Source of the DNA: Fluviispira multicolorata
GTDB taxonomy: Bacteria; Bdellovibrionota_B; Oligoflexia; Silvanigrellales; Silvanigrellaceae
DNA length: 64,000 nt
Reading direction: 5' to 3'
Assembly (NCBI RefSeq): GCF_009208585.1
Contig: NZ_WFLN01000006.1
Location: forward strand, 372,001-436,000
Under the pieces are notes generated by a model that worked only from the letters and a program-made list of their open reading frames with translations, did no database searches and had not been told where the DNA came from. Of this stretch, positions 37,938-47,382 are shown piece by piece. Numbering within the stretch: the first letter of the stretch is position 1; each line of letters starts with the position of its first letter. A program made the translations under genes and the position numbers.

Positions 37938-38874
37938 TTTCTCTTAATCTTTGTAACAAAAATTCATTAGCAAGGATAGGAGGGTACAGTGTAGGTTTTG
38001 AAGGAGATTTACAGTTTTCCAGCACATTTAATTCACATTTTTCAAAGGCATGTACAAAAAATGGCATTGAATAACGTGAAACATTTTGAATTCCTTTGGG
38101 GTTTATAACTCGATGCGTTGTTGAAGGGATAACATTATTTGTAATTCGAGAGAGCATATCACCAGAATCAATAATCATTTGGCCTTGCTTGCATTCAATT
38201 TCAAGCCAATGACCTTTCCTGGTTAGAATTTCAAGCCCACTTTCAGTGGCTTCGCAAAGAATTGTAATGAGATTGATGTCCTCATGTGCTGCAGCACGGA
38301 CGGCACCAGATGAAAATTGCTCTTGTTTTAGAGGAGGATAATGTAGTGCTCTTAAAACAGAATTTCCATCCATCGCCATTTGTGGAAGAGTGTATTTTGG
38401 TAAGTTTAAATATTCAGAAAGCGATGATAATAATATCTGTGAAAGTTGATCCAGTTTATTATAGAGATCTAATATTTTTGGTTTAAAATGAGGTAAATGA
38501 CTGTCTGGCCATATGTTTTTTGCATATTCATTTTTAAATTTTTCATCTAAAAAATGTTCTCTTCCAATATGCCAGAACTCTTTTAAGTCTCCCTTAAAAG
38601 AGTTCTTGGCGTGTTCAAGACCAAAATGAACATATCCTCTCTGACCCAATCCAGAATTTTCAACATATTTTAATTTGTTTTCAATAGGTAGAGAAAAAAC
38701 TTCTTTGATTAGAGTATAACTTTCATTTATTAAATTTGCTGAAATATTATGTCCTTCAATAATAACAAAACCGAATTCTTGTAAGGAATGTCCAAATACT
38801 TTAATGAACTCCTCTTTTTCTTTCAATGATCCTTGTGTATAAAGTTTTACATCAGTGAGGGGAACTTTTTTCAT
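37918..38874 (-). CDS. 2-oxoglutarate/Fe(II) oxygenase, isopenicillin-N-synthase family
   Basis: A 318-residue double-stranded beta-helix enzyme. Iron ligands His197-x-Asp199 ([11 protein letters not shown]) and His254 (STTHRVINP), plus Arg267-x-Ser269 (SRYS) for the 2-oxoglutarate carboxylate. The N-terminal DIOX_N-type part ([13 protein letters not shown]...[11 protein letters not shown]) is present. Such enzymes hydroxylate, desaturate or cyclise small molecules and amino acids. The substrate is unknown; the neighbourhood (M16 peptidase, opp ATPases, nitroreductase) hints at peptide chemistry. GGAG precedes the ATG. Confidence 0.85.
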   Translation of the reverse strand: MKKVPLTDVKLYTQGSLKEKEEFIKVFGHSLQEFGFVIIEGHNISANLINESYTLIKEVFSLPIENKLKYVENSGLGQRGYVHFGLEHAKNSFKGDLKEFWHIGREHFLDEKFKNEYAKNIWPDSHLPHFKPKILDLYNKLDQLSQILLSSLSEYLNLPKYTLPQMAMDGNSVLRALHYPPLKQEQFSSGAVRAAAHEDINLITILCEATESGLEILTRKGHWLEIECKQGQMIIDSGDMLSRITNNVIPSTTHRVINPKGIQNVSRYSMPFFVHAFEKCELNVLENCKSPSKPTLYPPILANEFLLQRLRENGLGKI

Positions 38875-40207
38875 TTATGTCTCCAATACCATCAAATATA
38901 GACATTAATTTTTCAACAAGTTCTCTTTTTTTACGAGCTTTTGGTCCAATTAATACAAATCCTCTTCGAGCTGCGCCAAATACAGTTTTCGCAGTTTTTA
39001 AAATTTGATCAGCAGTAATTGATTTAACAATATTTATTTCATCATCTAAGCTTAGTTTTTGATTCATGAAATATGCGGATACTTCTCTATTTAAAAGACG
39101 TGAGGGTGTTTCTTTAATTTGCTTTAAATCAAAAATATAACGAAAACGAATGTGATCAATTTCTTCTTGCATAGGTTTTTCAGAAATGATGTTGCGGAGT
39201 TCTTGAGATAGTTTTTCTAATAAATTAGGCATAAGATCTTCTGATACAGTCGCATCAATACTAAAAGTACCTATTTCGCTAAAGTATTGAGTATCACAAC
39301 TTATGTCATAAACAAGACCATGCTTTTCTCGTATATTTGCTGGAAGTCGTGTACATATTCCGTCATCAAGTATTCTTTGCAGAAAAGTTATAAGAACAAC
39401 TTCATCTGAAAGACCACCAACTGTTGGAAAAATGAGTTTAACAGCAAATTGATTGTCAGGATTATTTTGAAGGCAAAGAGCATTTTGTGGTTTTTTTAGT
39501 TTATTTATTTGTGGAATATAATTTTCTGCAGATATTCTTAGCGGATTTGAATTAATTGTGTGTTTCCATTCATTTCCAAAAGCTTTTTCAATTTTATTTA
39601 TTACCTCTTTTTCAGAAGCTGAAGAGTGAATAGTTAAAACACATCTATTTGGTGTATAAAAGTCGCGCCTTTTTTCTGATAAATCATTTACAGAAATTAT
39701 TTTTATAATTTCTTCTTTTCCAATAATTGGATTTCCAAGAGGATGATTAGAAAATAAAGTAGACATAGCTAAGGATTCTGTGTCAATACTATCTCCAGCC
39801 TCATTAAAATCTGAAGCCATTTCTTGTAAAATAACAGAGCGTTCAATTTCTAAATCTGCATAGTTTGGTCTTAAAAAGAAATCAGAAAAGCAATCAATTG
39901 CATCAAGCGTTTTTTCGGCATCCCCTCTTAACCAATATGTGGTGTTTTCAATTCCTGTCATTGCATTTGTTTCTCCACCAAAAGATTCCATTGCTTTTGA
40001 GAGCTGTATGGAATTTGGATAGGATTTTGTGCCTCGAAACATCATATGCTCTAAAAAATGTGATATTCCACTGTTTTTTTCAGTTTCGTCTCGTGCACCC
40101 GTGTTGATATGTATTGAAAGTTCAAAACAAACGCTATCTGGGGTGTGGCAATAAAAAACGGGCATACCGTTGCTTAATGTGTGTTTATTTAAAGTAAGCG
40201 GTTTCAT
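38852..40207 (-). CDS. M16-family zinc peptidase
   Basis: A 451-residue single M16 pair of domains. The inverted zinc motif is His50-Phe-Leu-Glu53-His54, and the third ligand Glu129 lies 75 residues on in IERSVILQEMA, the spacing of active M16 proteases. The second domain has the RxxY-like GLVYDISCDTQ. The family cuts small peptides (pitrilysin, PqqF, processing peptidases). No signal peptide, so probably cytoplasmic. It overlaps the 2OG oxygenase by 23 bases and follows polyprenyl synthase by 5, so translation is probably coupled. Confidence 0.92.
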   Translation of the reverse strand: MKPLTLNKHTLSNGMPVFYCHTPDSVCFELSIHINTGARDETEKNSGISHFLEHMMFRGTKSYPNSIQLSKAMESFGGETNAMTGIENTTYWLRGDAEKTLDAIDCFSDFFLRPNYADLEIERSVILQEMASDFNEAGDSIDTESLAMSTLFSNHPLGNPIIGKEEIIKIISVNDLSEKRRDFYTPNRCVLTIHSSASEKEVINKIEKAFGNEWKHTINSNPLRISAENYIPQINKLKKPQNALCLQNNPDNQFAVKLIFPTVGGLSDEVVLITFLQRILDDGICTRLPANIREKHGLVYDISCDTQYFSEIGTFSIDATVSEDLMPNLLEKLSQELRNIISEKPMQEEIDHIRFRYIFDLKQIKETPSRLLNREVSAYFMNQKLSLDDEINIVKSITADQILKTAKTVFGAARRGFVLIGPKARKKRELVEKLMSIFDGIGDINEKSSPH

Positions 40208-40212
40208 TTGTG

Positions 40213-41217
40213 TTAACTCTTTCTATTCAAGACAAAATAAGTTATTTCAAGTAAACATTTTAAAGCAATTCTTTGTTCTGAATTTAATTCTTTATTTTTT
40301 GAATATTCGATCAGGCAATTTCTTGCTTTTTCGGCATGAAACTCAGCTCTTTTAAGACTTTTGCTTAAACCTTCTGTTTCTTTCACGAGTTTTATCAATT
40401 CGTGTTTTTCATCACTTGAAGCATTGTTTGTTTCAATAATTTTATTTACAAGATTTTTTAATTTTTGTGCAAATTGATTGTTAGAATTTAAAGCGTATAT
40501 AAGGGGAAGGGTTATTTTACCTTCTAATAAATCCGCTGCTATTGGTTTACCAACTTGAATTTCTTCTCCTGCATAATCTAAATAATCATCGAATATTTGA
40601 AATGCTAAACCAATATGTTCACCATATTCACCTAAAAGCTGTGTTGTTAATTTATCAGAATTTGCTAAATAACATGGAGTTTTTGTGCTACATAGAAATA
40701 AATTTGCAGTTTTACCAGATATCACTCTTTCATATTGTGCATATGTTGTATCAATTTGCCATAAGAGTTCGAGTTGAAATAGTTCACTTTCACTCATAAA
40801 TCGAATGCATTCAGCAAAATCATCAATGAGTTCTAAATTTTTTGTTTTAACCATCAATCGACATGCTGCGGAATAAATGAGATCTCCTGTTAAAACTGCT
40901 GTTTCATCACCCCATACAGAATTTATAGTTGGTTTATTTCTTCGTAAAGTTGAGCTATCGATAACGTCATCATGTAATAAACTTGCTGTGTGAATATATT
41001 CACAGACAGATGCAATTGAAAATTTATGTTCTCCATCATAATTAATAAGTTTTGCACATAAAAGAAAAAGTGCGGGCCGAATTCTTTTTCCACCTGATGA
41101 AAAAATATGTTCTAAAACTTGATTAGTTGGTTTATTTGGTGTGAGTAAAAAATCGATTAATTTTTTTTCAAGTGCACTCAATTCATTTGAAATTGGTTGG
41201 AAAAAGGTCGGTATCAT
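40213..41217 (-). CDS. ispB: Trans-polyprenyl diphosphate synthase
   Basis: A 334-residue isoprenyl synthase. First Asp-rich motif LLHDDVIDSSTLRR (DDxxD) and second FQIFDDYLDYAG; GKRIRPALFLL and GDLIYSAACRL are family segments. It builds the side chain of quinones by chain elongation of isopentenyl diphosphate. The bulky residues before the first Asp motif are typical of long-chain (octaprenyl/heptaprenyl) synthases; exact chain length is not readable. Its neighbour is the M16 peptidase downstream. Confidence 0.9.
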   Translation of the reverse strand: MIPTFFQPISNELSALEKKLIDFLLTPNKPTNQVLEHIFSSGGKRIRPALFLLCAKLINYDGEHKFSIASVCEYIHTASLLHDDVIDSSTLRRNKPTINSVWGDETAVLTGDLIYSAACRLMVKTKNLELIDDFAECIRFMSESELFQLELLWQIDTTYAQYERVISGKTANLFLCSTKTPCYLANSDKLTTQLLGEYGEHIGLAFQIFDDYLDYAGEEIQVGKPIAADLLEGKITLPLIYALNSNNQFAQKLKNLVNKIIETNNASSDEKHELIKLVKETEGLSKSLKRAEFHAEKARNCLIEYSKNKELNSEQRIALKCLLEITYFVLNRKS

Positions 41218-41281
41218 ATCTATAATTCTTTTCGCTTTATATTAAATTAAAATAAAGAATACTTCATTTTCTATTTTAAAG

Positions 41282-41950
41282 TTAGTTTGATGAGGATGCT
41301 TTTTTTATTTTTGCAATGGCTTCTTTATAATCTTCAAAATTAAAAACAGCACCGCCCGCAACAACAATATCCACTCCGAGTTTAGCCAATGTATTTGCAT
41401 TTTCATGACTAACACCTCCGTCTATCATGATATCGAATTTTAAATTATTTTCGCCGCGAAACTTTGACAATTCTAAAATCTTTTTATGCACACTGGGAAT
41501 ATGAGCTTGTCTAGAAAACCCCGGATTAACAGTCATTAAGGTGACCTGATCGAGTGTTGGCAGTAAATATTCAATATCTTTCCAATGCGTAGCAGGGTTT
41601 AAAGCAATTCCAGCTCGCTTTCCAGCATCTTTAATTTTTGTGCAAATTCTATGGGGATGTAATGATGTCTCTATATGAAATGAAAGAGTGTCTGCGCCCG
41701 CAGCTAAATAATTTTCAAAAGAAAAATCTGGATTAGTGACCATGATATGTACATCTAGGTGCATACTTGTTATTTTTCTCATTTGTTCAATAAAGGGAAT
41801 GCCGATTGTTAAAAGTGGAACAAAATGTCCATCCATAACATCGAAATGAATACTGTCCGCTCCACTCATTTCTAATTTACGAACCTCATCTTCGAGTCGC
41901 ATAAGATTCCCGGCGGCAATGGATGGTGAAACTTTTAATTCTTTGTTCAT
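41282..41950 (-). CDS. rpe: Ribulose-phosphate 3-epimerase
   Basis: A 222-residue TIM-barrel enzyme. SPSIAAGNLMRLEDEV, DSIHFDVMDGHFVPLLTIG (active-site Asp and metal His), VTLMTVNPGFS and DIMIDGGVSHEN are the classical Rpe motifs. It interconverts ribulose- and xylulose-5-phosphate in the pentose-phosphate pathway. It follows the helicase by 20 bases. Confidence 0.95.
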   Translation of the reverse strand: MNKELKVSPSIAAGNLMRLEDEVRKLEMSGADSIHFDVMDGHFVPLLTIGIPFIEQMRKITSMHLDVHIMVTNPDFSFENYLAAGADTLSFHIETSLHPHRICTKIKDAGKRAGIALNPATHWKDIEYLLPTLDQVTLMTVNPGFSRQAHIPSVHKKILELSKFRGENNLKFDIMIDGGVSHENANTLAKLGVDIVVAGGAVFNFEDYKEAIAKIKKASSSN

Positions 41951-41970
41951 TTAAGTTACCTTTTTACTAT

Positions 41971-44322
41971 TTAAATTGGTGTGACATAGGTATGAATAAG
42001 AGTTTTTTCACCTACAGAATTTTTATCAAACTTAATTCTGAGTCTATACCCAGAAGTGCTTTTTTCGATTTCTCGAATAACACCTTCACCAAAAACTTTA
42101 TGCGAAACTTTTTGTCCTTTTTTCCAGACAGTGTTTTGAATATTATCTTGGTTACAATTATTATTTTCATTGTTTAAGAGATCGTCACCTTTAAAAATTC
42201 TGGGTTTGTCAATAAAGGTTGGTTTGGAAATAATTTTTCCAAATTCTCTCGGAACTGATTTTTTAGGAGAGTCTACCCAATCTAAGAGTTCGAAAGAAAT
42301 TTCTGAAATAAAACGACTTTCTTGTGCAGGTAAAAAATCTTTATACCTGTTACGTTTGCAATTTGTTAAGATTAATTTATTTTTTGCCCGTGTAACGGCT
42401 ACATACATAAGTCTACGTTCTTCTTCAACTGCTTCAGGGGAATCGATTGAATTTTGATGAGGAAGAATTCCTTCTTCGAGTCCTGCTATAAAAACTTTAG
42501 GAAATTCAAGCCCTTTAGCGGAGTGAATAGTCATTAAGGTGATTGCATTAGCAGTGCCCTGTTGAACATTGACAACAGTTGGTTCAACTGTGAGCATAGC
42601 TTGCTCTAGAAAACGTGAGAGCTTTTCCATTCCTGTAAATGATTTTTGTTCTTGTTCAAATTCATCTTCATAATTTAAATTTTCAAATTCGATAATGGCA
42701 TTTTTTAATTCGATAATATTTAGCCATCTTTCATCAAAATCTTCAGGATATGAATTTCTTAAATATTCTTCAAAATTAATATCTGAAATCAATTCTGAAA
42801 TAGTTATAGAAGGTTTATTATGATATTCAAGATTACTTCTCCATTTTTGATAACACATTACAAAGTCTTTCACGGCTGCAATAGAGCGAGAAACTTCATT
42901 TTCAATTCCACCATAAACTATTTCTGTAATTGTTTTTAATAAATTTTCATCGCGAGTATAAGAAAGTTCTTTAAGTTTTAATAAAGCTTTATCCCCAAAG
43001 CCTCTGCGGGGAGTGTTTATTACTTTTTGAAGAGCAGCATCATCTGTTGGATTAATAATTAATTTTATATATGCTAGTAATATTTTAATTTCTGCTCTTT
43101 CATAAAAGCGAACTGAGCCATAAATAATATAAGGCATCATTCTTCTTCTAAGTTCGTCTTCAATAGAACGGCTCTGTGCGTTTGTTCTATATAATATACA
43201 AAAATCAGAAAATTTTCCATTTGTTTGCACACCAGAATAAATCTCATTTGCAATGAATTTGGATTCTATATAAGGATCGTCACAAGACTTTATTTTAATT
43301 TTTGAACCAGAATCATTATTAGTAAATAAAGTTTTGTCAGCACGAGTTCTATTATTTTTTATGATATCCGTTGCAGCTTGAATAATATTTTTAGAGCTTC
43401 TATAATTTTCTTCAAGTTTAAATACTTTTGCATTGGTATAAAGATTATGAAAGTTTAGAATAAAGGTTGGTTCTGCTCCTCGCCATGAATAAATACTTTG
43501 ATCATCATCTCCCACAATAAATAAATTTTTGTTTTTTGAGCTTAAAAGGTGAATGAGTTTAAATTGAATTGGGTTTGTATCTTGAAATTCATCTATTAAA
43601 AAATAACGAAATCTATTTTGTAAAGATTCGAGGACATGTGGTTTGTTTTCAAGAGTTTTGAACATCACTAAAAGCAAATCGTTAAAATCCATTGCATTTT
43701 GTTGTTTTAAAGCGTGTTGATACATTGCATATATTTTTTGAATAAGTTCGGGATCGTATTGTTCACCAAAACTTCTCAGTTGATATCTTTGTTCTCGAGT
43801 AGATATTTCTATATTATTTTTCAATTCAATTAAATACTCTTCAGGTGTATTGCCTTGGTTTTTAATTTTATCAATTTTTGATTTAACTGTATTGACTGAT
43901 AATAACTTGTCAGAAATATTTAGTTTTTTTAAAATATCTTTTAATAAACTTTTTTGATCATCGTCGTCATAAATTGAAAAACTAGAATTATATCCAGCTT
44001 CTTCAGCATATATTCTTAAAAATTTTGCACAGAATGAATGGAAAGTTGAAACAATGACATTTTTTGATCGCTTTGTTCCTATGTATTGTTCAACTCGTTC
44101 TTTCATTTCTTTCGCAGCTTTATTTGTGAAAGTAACTGCTAATATTGCTCCAGATGGAATATGTTCATGGGTAATAAGCCAAGCGATTCTAGAACAGATA
44201 ACCTTTGTTTTGCCACTGCCTGCCCCTGCGTAGACAACGGCGGGGCCGTCTTTATGTGTACAAGCAGTAAACTGAGCTGGATTAAGGCTTGTGAAGTCCG
44301 GTATTTCTGTTTCATTAAACAT
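41971..44322 (-). CDS. uvrD: UvrD/PcrA-type DNA helicase (superfamily 1)
   Basis: A 783-residue helicase. Q-motif LNPAQFTAC, Walker A YAGAGSGKTKVI, motif Ia FTNKAAKEMKERV, motif II FLIDEFQDTN, motif III VGDDDQSIYSWRGAEP, motif IV EENYRSS, motif V TIHSAKGLEFPKVF and motif VI YVAVTRAKNKL are all intact. The C-terminal KVSHKVFGEGVI is the PcrA-type Tudor-like tail, which contacts RNA polymerase. It acts in mismatch and excision repair. The linker between motif VI and the tail is Asn/Asp-rich. Confidence 0.96.
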   Translation of the reverse strand: MFNETEIPDFTSLNPAQFTACTHKDGPAVVYAGAGSGKTKVICSRIAWLITHEHIPSGAILAVTFTNKAAKEMKERVEQYIGTKRSKNVIVSTFHSFCAKFLRIYAEEAGYNSSFSIYDDDDQKSLLKDILKKLNISDKLLSVNTVKSKIDKIKNQGNTPEEYLIELKNNIEISTREQRYQLRSFGEQYDPELIQKIYAMYQHALKQQNAMDFNDLLLVMFKTLENKPHVLESLQNRFRYFLIDEFQDTNPIQFKLIHLLSSKNKNLFIVGDDDQSIYSWRGAEPTFILNFHNLYTNAKVFKLEENYRSSKNIIQAATDIIKNNRTRADKTLFTNNDSGSKIKIKSCDDPYIESKFIANEIYSGVQTNGKFSDFCILYRTNAQSRSIEDELRRRMMPYIIYGSVRFYERAEIKILLAYIKLIINPTDDAALQKVINTPRRGFGDKALLKLKELSYTRDENLLKTITEIVYGGIENEVSRSIAAVKDFVMCYQKWRSNLEYHNKPSITISELISDINFEEYLRNSYPEDFDERWLNIIELKNAIIEFENLNYEDEFEQEQKSFTGMEKLSRFLEQAMLTVEPTVVNVQQGTANAITLMTIHSAKGLEFPKVFIAGLEEGILPHQNSIDSPEAVEEERRLMYVAVTRAKNKLILTNCKRNRYKDFLPAQESRFISEISFELLDWVDSPKKSVPREFGKIISKPTFIDKPRIFKGDDLLNNENNNCNQDNIQNTVWKKGQKVSHKVFGEGVIREIEKSTSGYRLRIKFDKNSVGEKTLIHTYVTPI

Positions 44323-44367
44323 TTTTAAGTCTGTCCTTTAGCGTTCATTTCAAAAAAATTTTATAAA

Positions 44368-45129
44368 TTACTTTTTTTTCTTTTTCTTCGCTTTTTTTTG
44401 TTTTGCTGTCTGCGAATTTTTTTTGCTATTCACATTTTTTCTCTTTTGATTTTTAACTGCAGCTAAACCAGAGGATCCAACAGCAAGTCTTCTGATTTTT
44501 TTCAAATATTGCTCTTCTAATGCTTGTGCACGAGATTTATGTAATAAATTTGAATAAAGTGGATTGTTTTCAATATTTGAGGTCAAAAAAACATGTTGTC
44601 TTTCTTGATCAAATCCTTTTTTCTTAAAAAATTTCACGGCTCTTTCATTGCTTGGGTCAGTATCAGCCATGATAATGCGGACACCTTCATTTTCAACAAA
44701 GGCTTCAACTACTTTATCAATTAACTTACTTGCAACTCCCTCTCTTTGCCAATTGGGATGCGCGCAAAGCCAAACGATGTATCCATAGCTCCAAGCTGTG
44801 CCCGGTTTAGACATTACTGTGCCTAAGACAAAGCCGACAATTCGTTCATCGTCAGAATCTATTCCCTTTTCAAACTCATCATTTTCGGCTACAAGACAGT
44901 AATCACCATCTGTGTTAAACATTGTTGTAACTTCGTATTCATCCCAACCGCGATAAAGCATAGGCCAGAGATCAGCACGAAAACAGGTTTCGCCTAAGTT
45001 GTAGACTTCTGCGAGATCTTGAATTTCAAGTTCTCGAACTGAAAAACTTCTTTTTCCTTCAAAAAATCTTTTTTCTTCTTTTAAATCTTCTTTTTCACGT
45101 TCCTTTTCTCTTTTTTCTTTTGAACTCAT
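44368..45129 (-). CDS. GNAT acetyltransferase with charged ends
   Basis: A 253-residue protein. The GNAT core is at about residues 32-185: DLAEVYNLGETCF, VGFVLGTVM, HPNWQREGVASKLIDKV (acetyl-CoA-binding P-loop) and AVKFFKKKGFD. The first 25 residues are alternating Lys/Glu, predicted to be coiled coil, and the end is Lys-rich, finishing with six Lys. These tails are not part of the fold and may bind nucleic acid, ribosomes or membranes. Related GNATs include RimI-type N-acetyltransferases, but the substrate cannot be read. It lies between the helicase and dagK genes. Confidence 0.82.
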   Translation of the reverse strand: MSSKEKREKEREKEDLKEEKRFFEGKRSFSVRELEIQDLAEVYNLGETCFRADLWPMLYRGWDEYEVTTMFNTDGDYCLVAENDEFEKGIDSDDERIVGFVLGTVMSKPGTAWSYGYIVWLCAHPNWQREGVASKLIDKVVEAFVENEGVRIIMADTDPSNERAVKFFKKKGFDQERQHVFLTSNIENNPLYSNLLHKSRAQALEEQYLKKIRRLAVGSSGLAAVKNQKRKNVNSKKNSQTAKQKKAKKKKKK

Positions 45130-45157
45130 ATAAATTCCTTTTGTAGCTAAATAATAT

Positions 45158-46141
45158 CTATTTAGCTATATCGTAAGGAGAGCAAAACACAAAGTTTGGT
45201 CCCATTTCAATGGTGATTTTGCCATCTGCATTGGAAATGAGATCTCCATCGAGAGAATATGATGTGTTTTCTTCACAAGTGATAATAGCTTTCTGAAATT
45301 TTATGGAATTAACGTTGGATAAATTGTAAATACTACGACCAGTTAAAGCTTTTATAGCTCCTTTTAAGAGCTTAGAGCCTTTTTCTGCTATGGTTATCAT
45401 TTCTGCTGAATTATCACCCATAATAACCTTCTTAAAAAATCGAGATGTCAAAGGCAACTTTGGGACAGTTGATGCTAAAATCATACTATATTTGTCGCTT
45501 AATTGTACAGATGATTTTTCATTGGCAGAAATTGATGTAGGGAATATTTCGATTTTCATTTGTTGTTGTCTAACAATTTTATGAAATTCTCCATTTAATT
45601 TCCCTTGAAAAATTCCATCAGCAATATATCCTGCCACTTTTAGGGCGGCACCAAAGGAGTTGGTTTTATCTTTATAAAATTCTTCTAAAAATGAGGCAGC
45701 AACTCCATTTGCAAAGATAAATCCAAGTCGCCCATTGACATGGATTGTACTGAGAATAGCTTCTTTCATGGTATGTTTTTTGCTGATGAGCTGTATTGTG
45801 TCTTCTAGGCACGTTCTTGCATCGTTTTTAATACCTAAATTAGAAGCAAGAAAGTTAATGGTTCCTCCTTTAAGGAGAAGAATTTTAGGAAGTCTATCCG
45901 CACCATATGCCTTGTATAGAGCGGAGAGAACAAGACTAATACTTCCATCGCCACCAACAATTCCAACTAGATTGATATTTCTTTCGCTAAATTCTTGGCA
46001 CACTTGATTAAGCTGCTCAAGAGAGCGGGTCACTTCAAGTTGTCCGTTATTGGCTAAAGTATACCAAAGATGAGTGTTGTACTCAGGGTTGAGTTTATTG
46101 ATTTTTGCAAAAGGGTTGGAAATAATTCCGACTCTGAGCAT
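45158..46141 (-). CDS. Diacylglycerol-kinase-catalytic-domain lipid kinase (YegS/DgkB type)
   Basis: A 327-residue protein. VGIVGGDGSISLVLSAL is the GGDG ATP-binding motif, KILLLKGGTINFLASNLGI the following family segment (usually PxGTxNdfA), and SLDGDLI the late conserved motif. Such enzymes phosphorylate diacylglycerol or related lipids at the membrane. The gene diverges from rpoH with 29 bases between, so the two promoters must overlap each other's coding regions. Confidence 0.85.
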   Translation of the reverse strand: MLRVGIISNPFAKINKLNPEYNTHLWYTLANNGQLEVTRSLEQLNQVCQEFSERNINLVGIVGGDGSISLVLSALYKAYGADRLPKILLLKGGTINFLASNLGIKNDARTCLEDTIQLISKKHTMKEAILSTIHVNGRLGFIFANGVAASFLEEFYKDKTNSFGAALKVAGYIADGIFQGKLNGEFHKIVRQQQMKIEIFPTSISANEKSSVQLSDKYSMILASTVPKLPLTSRFFKKVIMGDNSAEMITIAEKGSKLLKGAIKALTGRSIYNLSNVNSIKFQKAIITCEENTSYSLDGDLISNADGKITIEMGPNFVFCSPYDIAK

Positions 46142-46156
46142 TGTAGATTCCTTTTC

Positions 46157-46170
46157 AGGGAGTAAACCCT
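46157..46170 (+). promoter_or_regulatory. Small hairpin masking the rpoH ribosome-binding site
   Basis: AGGG (46157-46160) can pair with CCCT (46167-46170), directly before the ATG at 46171. The AGGGAG Shine-Dalgarno sequence is in the stem. Only four base pairs, so thermometer-like control is a suggestion only. Confidence 0.3.
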
Positions 46171-47382
46171 ATGACTCGTAAGAAAGAGATTGTGATAGTT
46201 GATGATGAAACACAAAATGATAAGACGAAAAAAGAAAAAAAGAAGTCTTTTGTTCGTGTCTCTGCGCATGAAAAATTGAAAACATCAAACTCATATTTAA
46301 AAACAAATAAAAACTCCAAAGTAAAGCAACAAGATTTACTCGATGCAGAAATATTGAGTGATGATGATTCAAATGAGTCATCGAGAGATCACGATATAAT
46401 AGATGTAGACAATTATAAAGACTCCGAATCTGAAGTCATTTTAGATGATGCAGACATTCTACCTGCATTGAAAAGTGAAGATTCTGATTATGAAGATGAA
46501 GATATTGATTTAGAAGATGCACTTGATATTACAGGAAAAGAACCCGCACTTGTTACAACCAATGCTTTGCAAAGATATCTTGCTGAGTTACGCAGATATT
46601 CACTGATGACACGTGAAGAAGAAAAAGAAGTAGCCATACGAGCCTATGATCACAATGAAATTAGTGCCCGTAACCAGCTTGTAACTGCAAATCTACGTCT
46701 AGTAGTAAAAATTGCTATGGAATATCGCAGAGCGTATTCTCAAATTCTAGATCTCATTCAAGAAGGAAATGCGGGGCTTGTGCAAGCGGTGAATCGTTTT
46801 AACCCTTACAGAGGAGTTAAACTTTCAACCTACAGCGCATGGTGGATCCGCGCCTATATTTTAAAATTTCTAATGGATAATAAAAGTCTTGTTCGTATGG
46901 GAACTACAGATGCACAAAGGAAATTATTTTTTAGGCTGAGAGGAGAAGCCGAAAGACTTTATGCTTTGACGCAAAAATTTGATGCAAATTTACTTGCGGA
47001 AAGGATCGGAGTTCAGCCAAATGATGTCATAGAAATGCAACAAAGATTAACTAAAAATGATGTGTCTCTTGATACACCTGTGGGTGAAGAAAATGATGTT
47101 CGTCAAGTTGATTTGCTTTTGTCGGACACAGAAGATCCAGGACTTTCATATGAAAGAGAACAACTTTTAAAAATACTAAGAAAAGAAATGGCATTTGTTG
47201 AAAAAGATCTTAATGAACGTGATTCATTTATTTTTCATAACAGAATAATGTCAGATGAGCCGATTACACTTCAAGATGTAGGTGATAAATATGGTATTAC
47301 TCGAGAAAGAGCTCGGCAACTTGAGGCACGTGTTATTAAAAAAATAAAAGATAGAATTATTGCCTCTGGAATAATGAAATGA
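46171..47382 (+). CDS. rpoH: RNA polymerase sigma-32-like factor with acidic N-terminal extension
   Basis: A 403-residue sigma factor. Region 1.2/2 begins near residue 130 (NALQRYLAELRRYSLMTREEE); region 2 has LVTANLRLVVKIAMEYRR and STYSAWWIRAYILKFL; the RpoH box appears as AQRKLFFRLR; region 4.2 ends ITRERARQLEARVIKKIK. It would direct heat-shock-type promoters. The first 125 residues are extra: basic at first, then Asp/Glu/Ser-rich (SDDDSNESS, DVDNYKDSESE, YEDEDIDLED), absent from E. coli RpoH (284 residues). Its last four bases ATGA overlap the start of the next gene. Confidence 0.9.
   Translation: MTRKKEIVIVDDETQNDKTKKEKKKSFVRVSAHEKLKTSNSYLKTNKNSKVKQQDLLDAEILSDDDSNESSRDHDIIDVDNYKDSESEVILDDADILPALKSEDSDYEDEDIDLEDALDITGKEPALVTTNALQRYLAELRRYSLMTREEEKEVAIRAYDHNEISARNQLVTANLRLVVKIAMEYRRAYSQILDLIQEGNAGLVQAVNRFNPYRGVKLSTYSAWWIRAYILKFLMDNKSLVRMGTTDAQRKLFFRLRGEAERLYALTQKFDANLLAERIGVQPNDVIEMQQRLTKNDVSLDTPVGEENDVRQVDLLLSDTEDPGLSYEREQLLKILRKEMAFVEKDLNERDSFIFHNRIMSDEPITLQDVGDKYGITRERARQLEARVIKKIKDRIIASGIMK

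Noticed and set aside
35130..40207. RiPP (ribosomal peptide) cluster interpretation as a firm call
   Set aside because: There is no precursor peptide, YcaO, radical-SAM or lanthionine enzyme, and no room for a hidden short gene; only the suggestion is kept in the findings.
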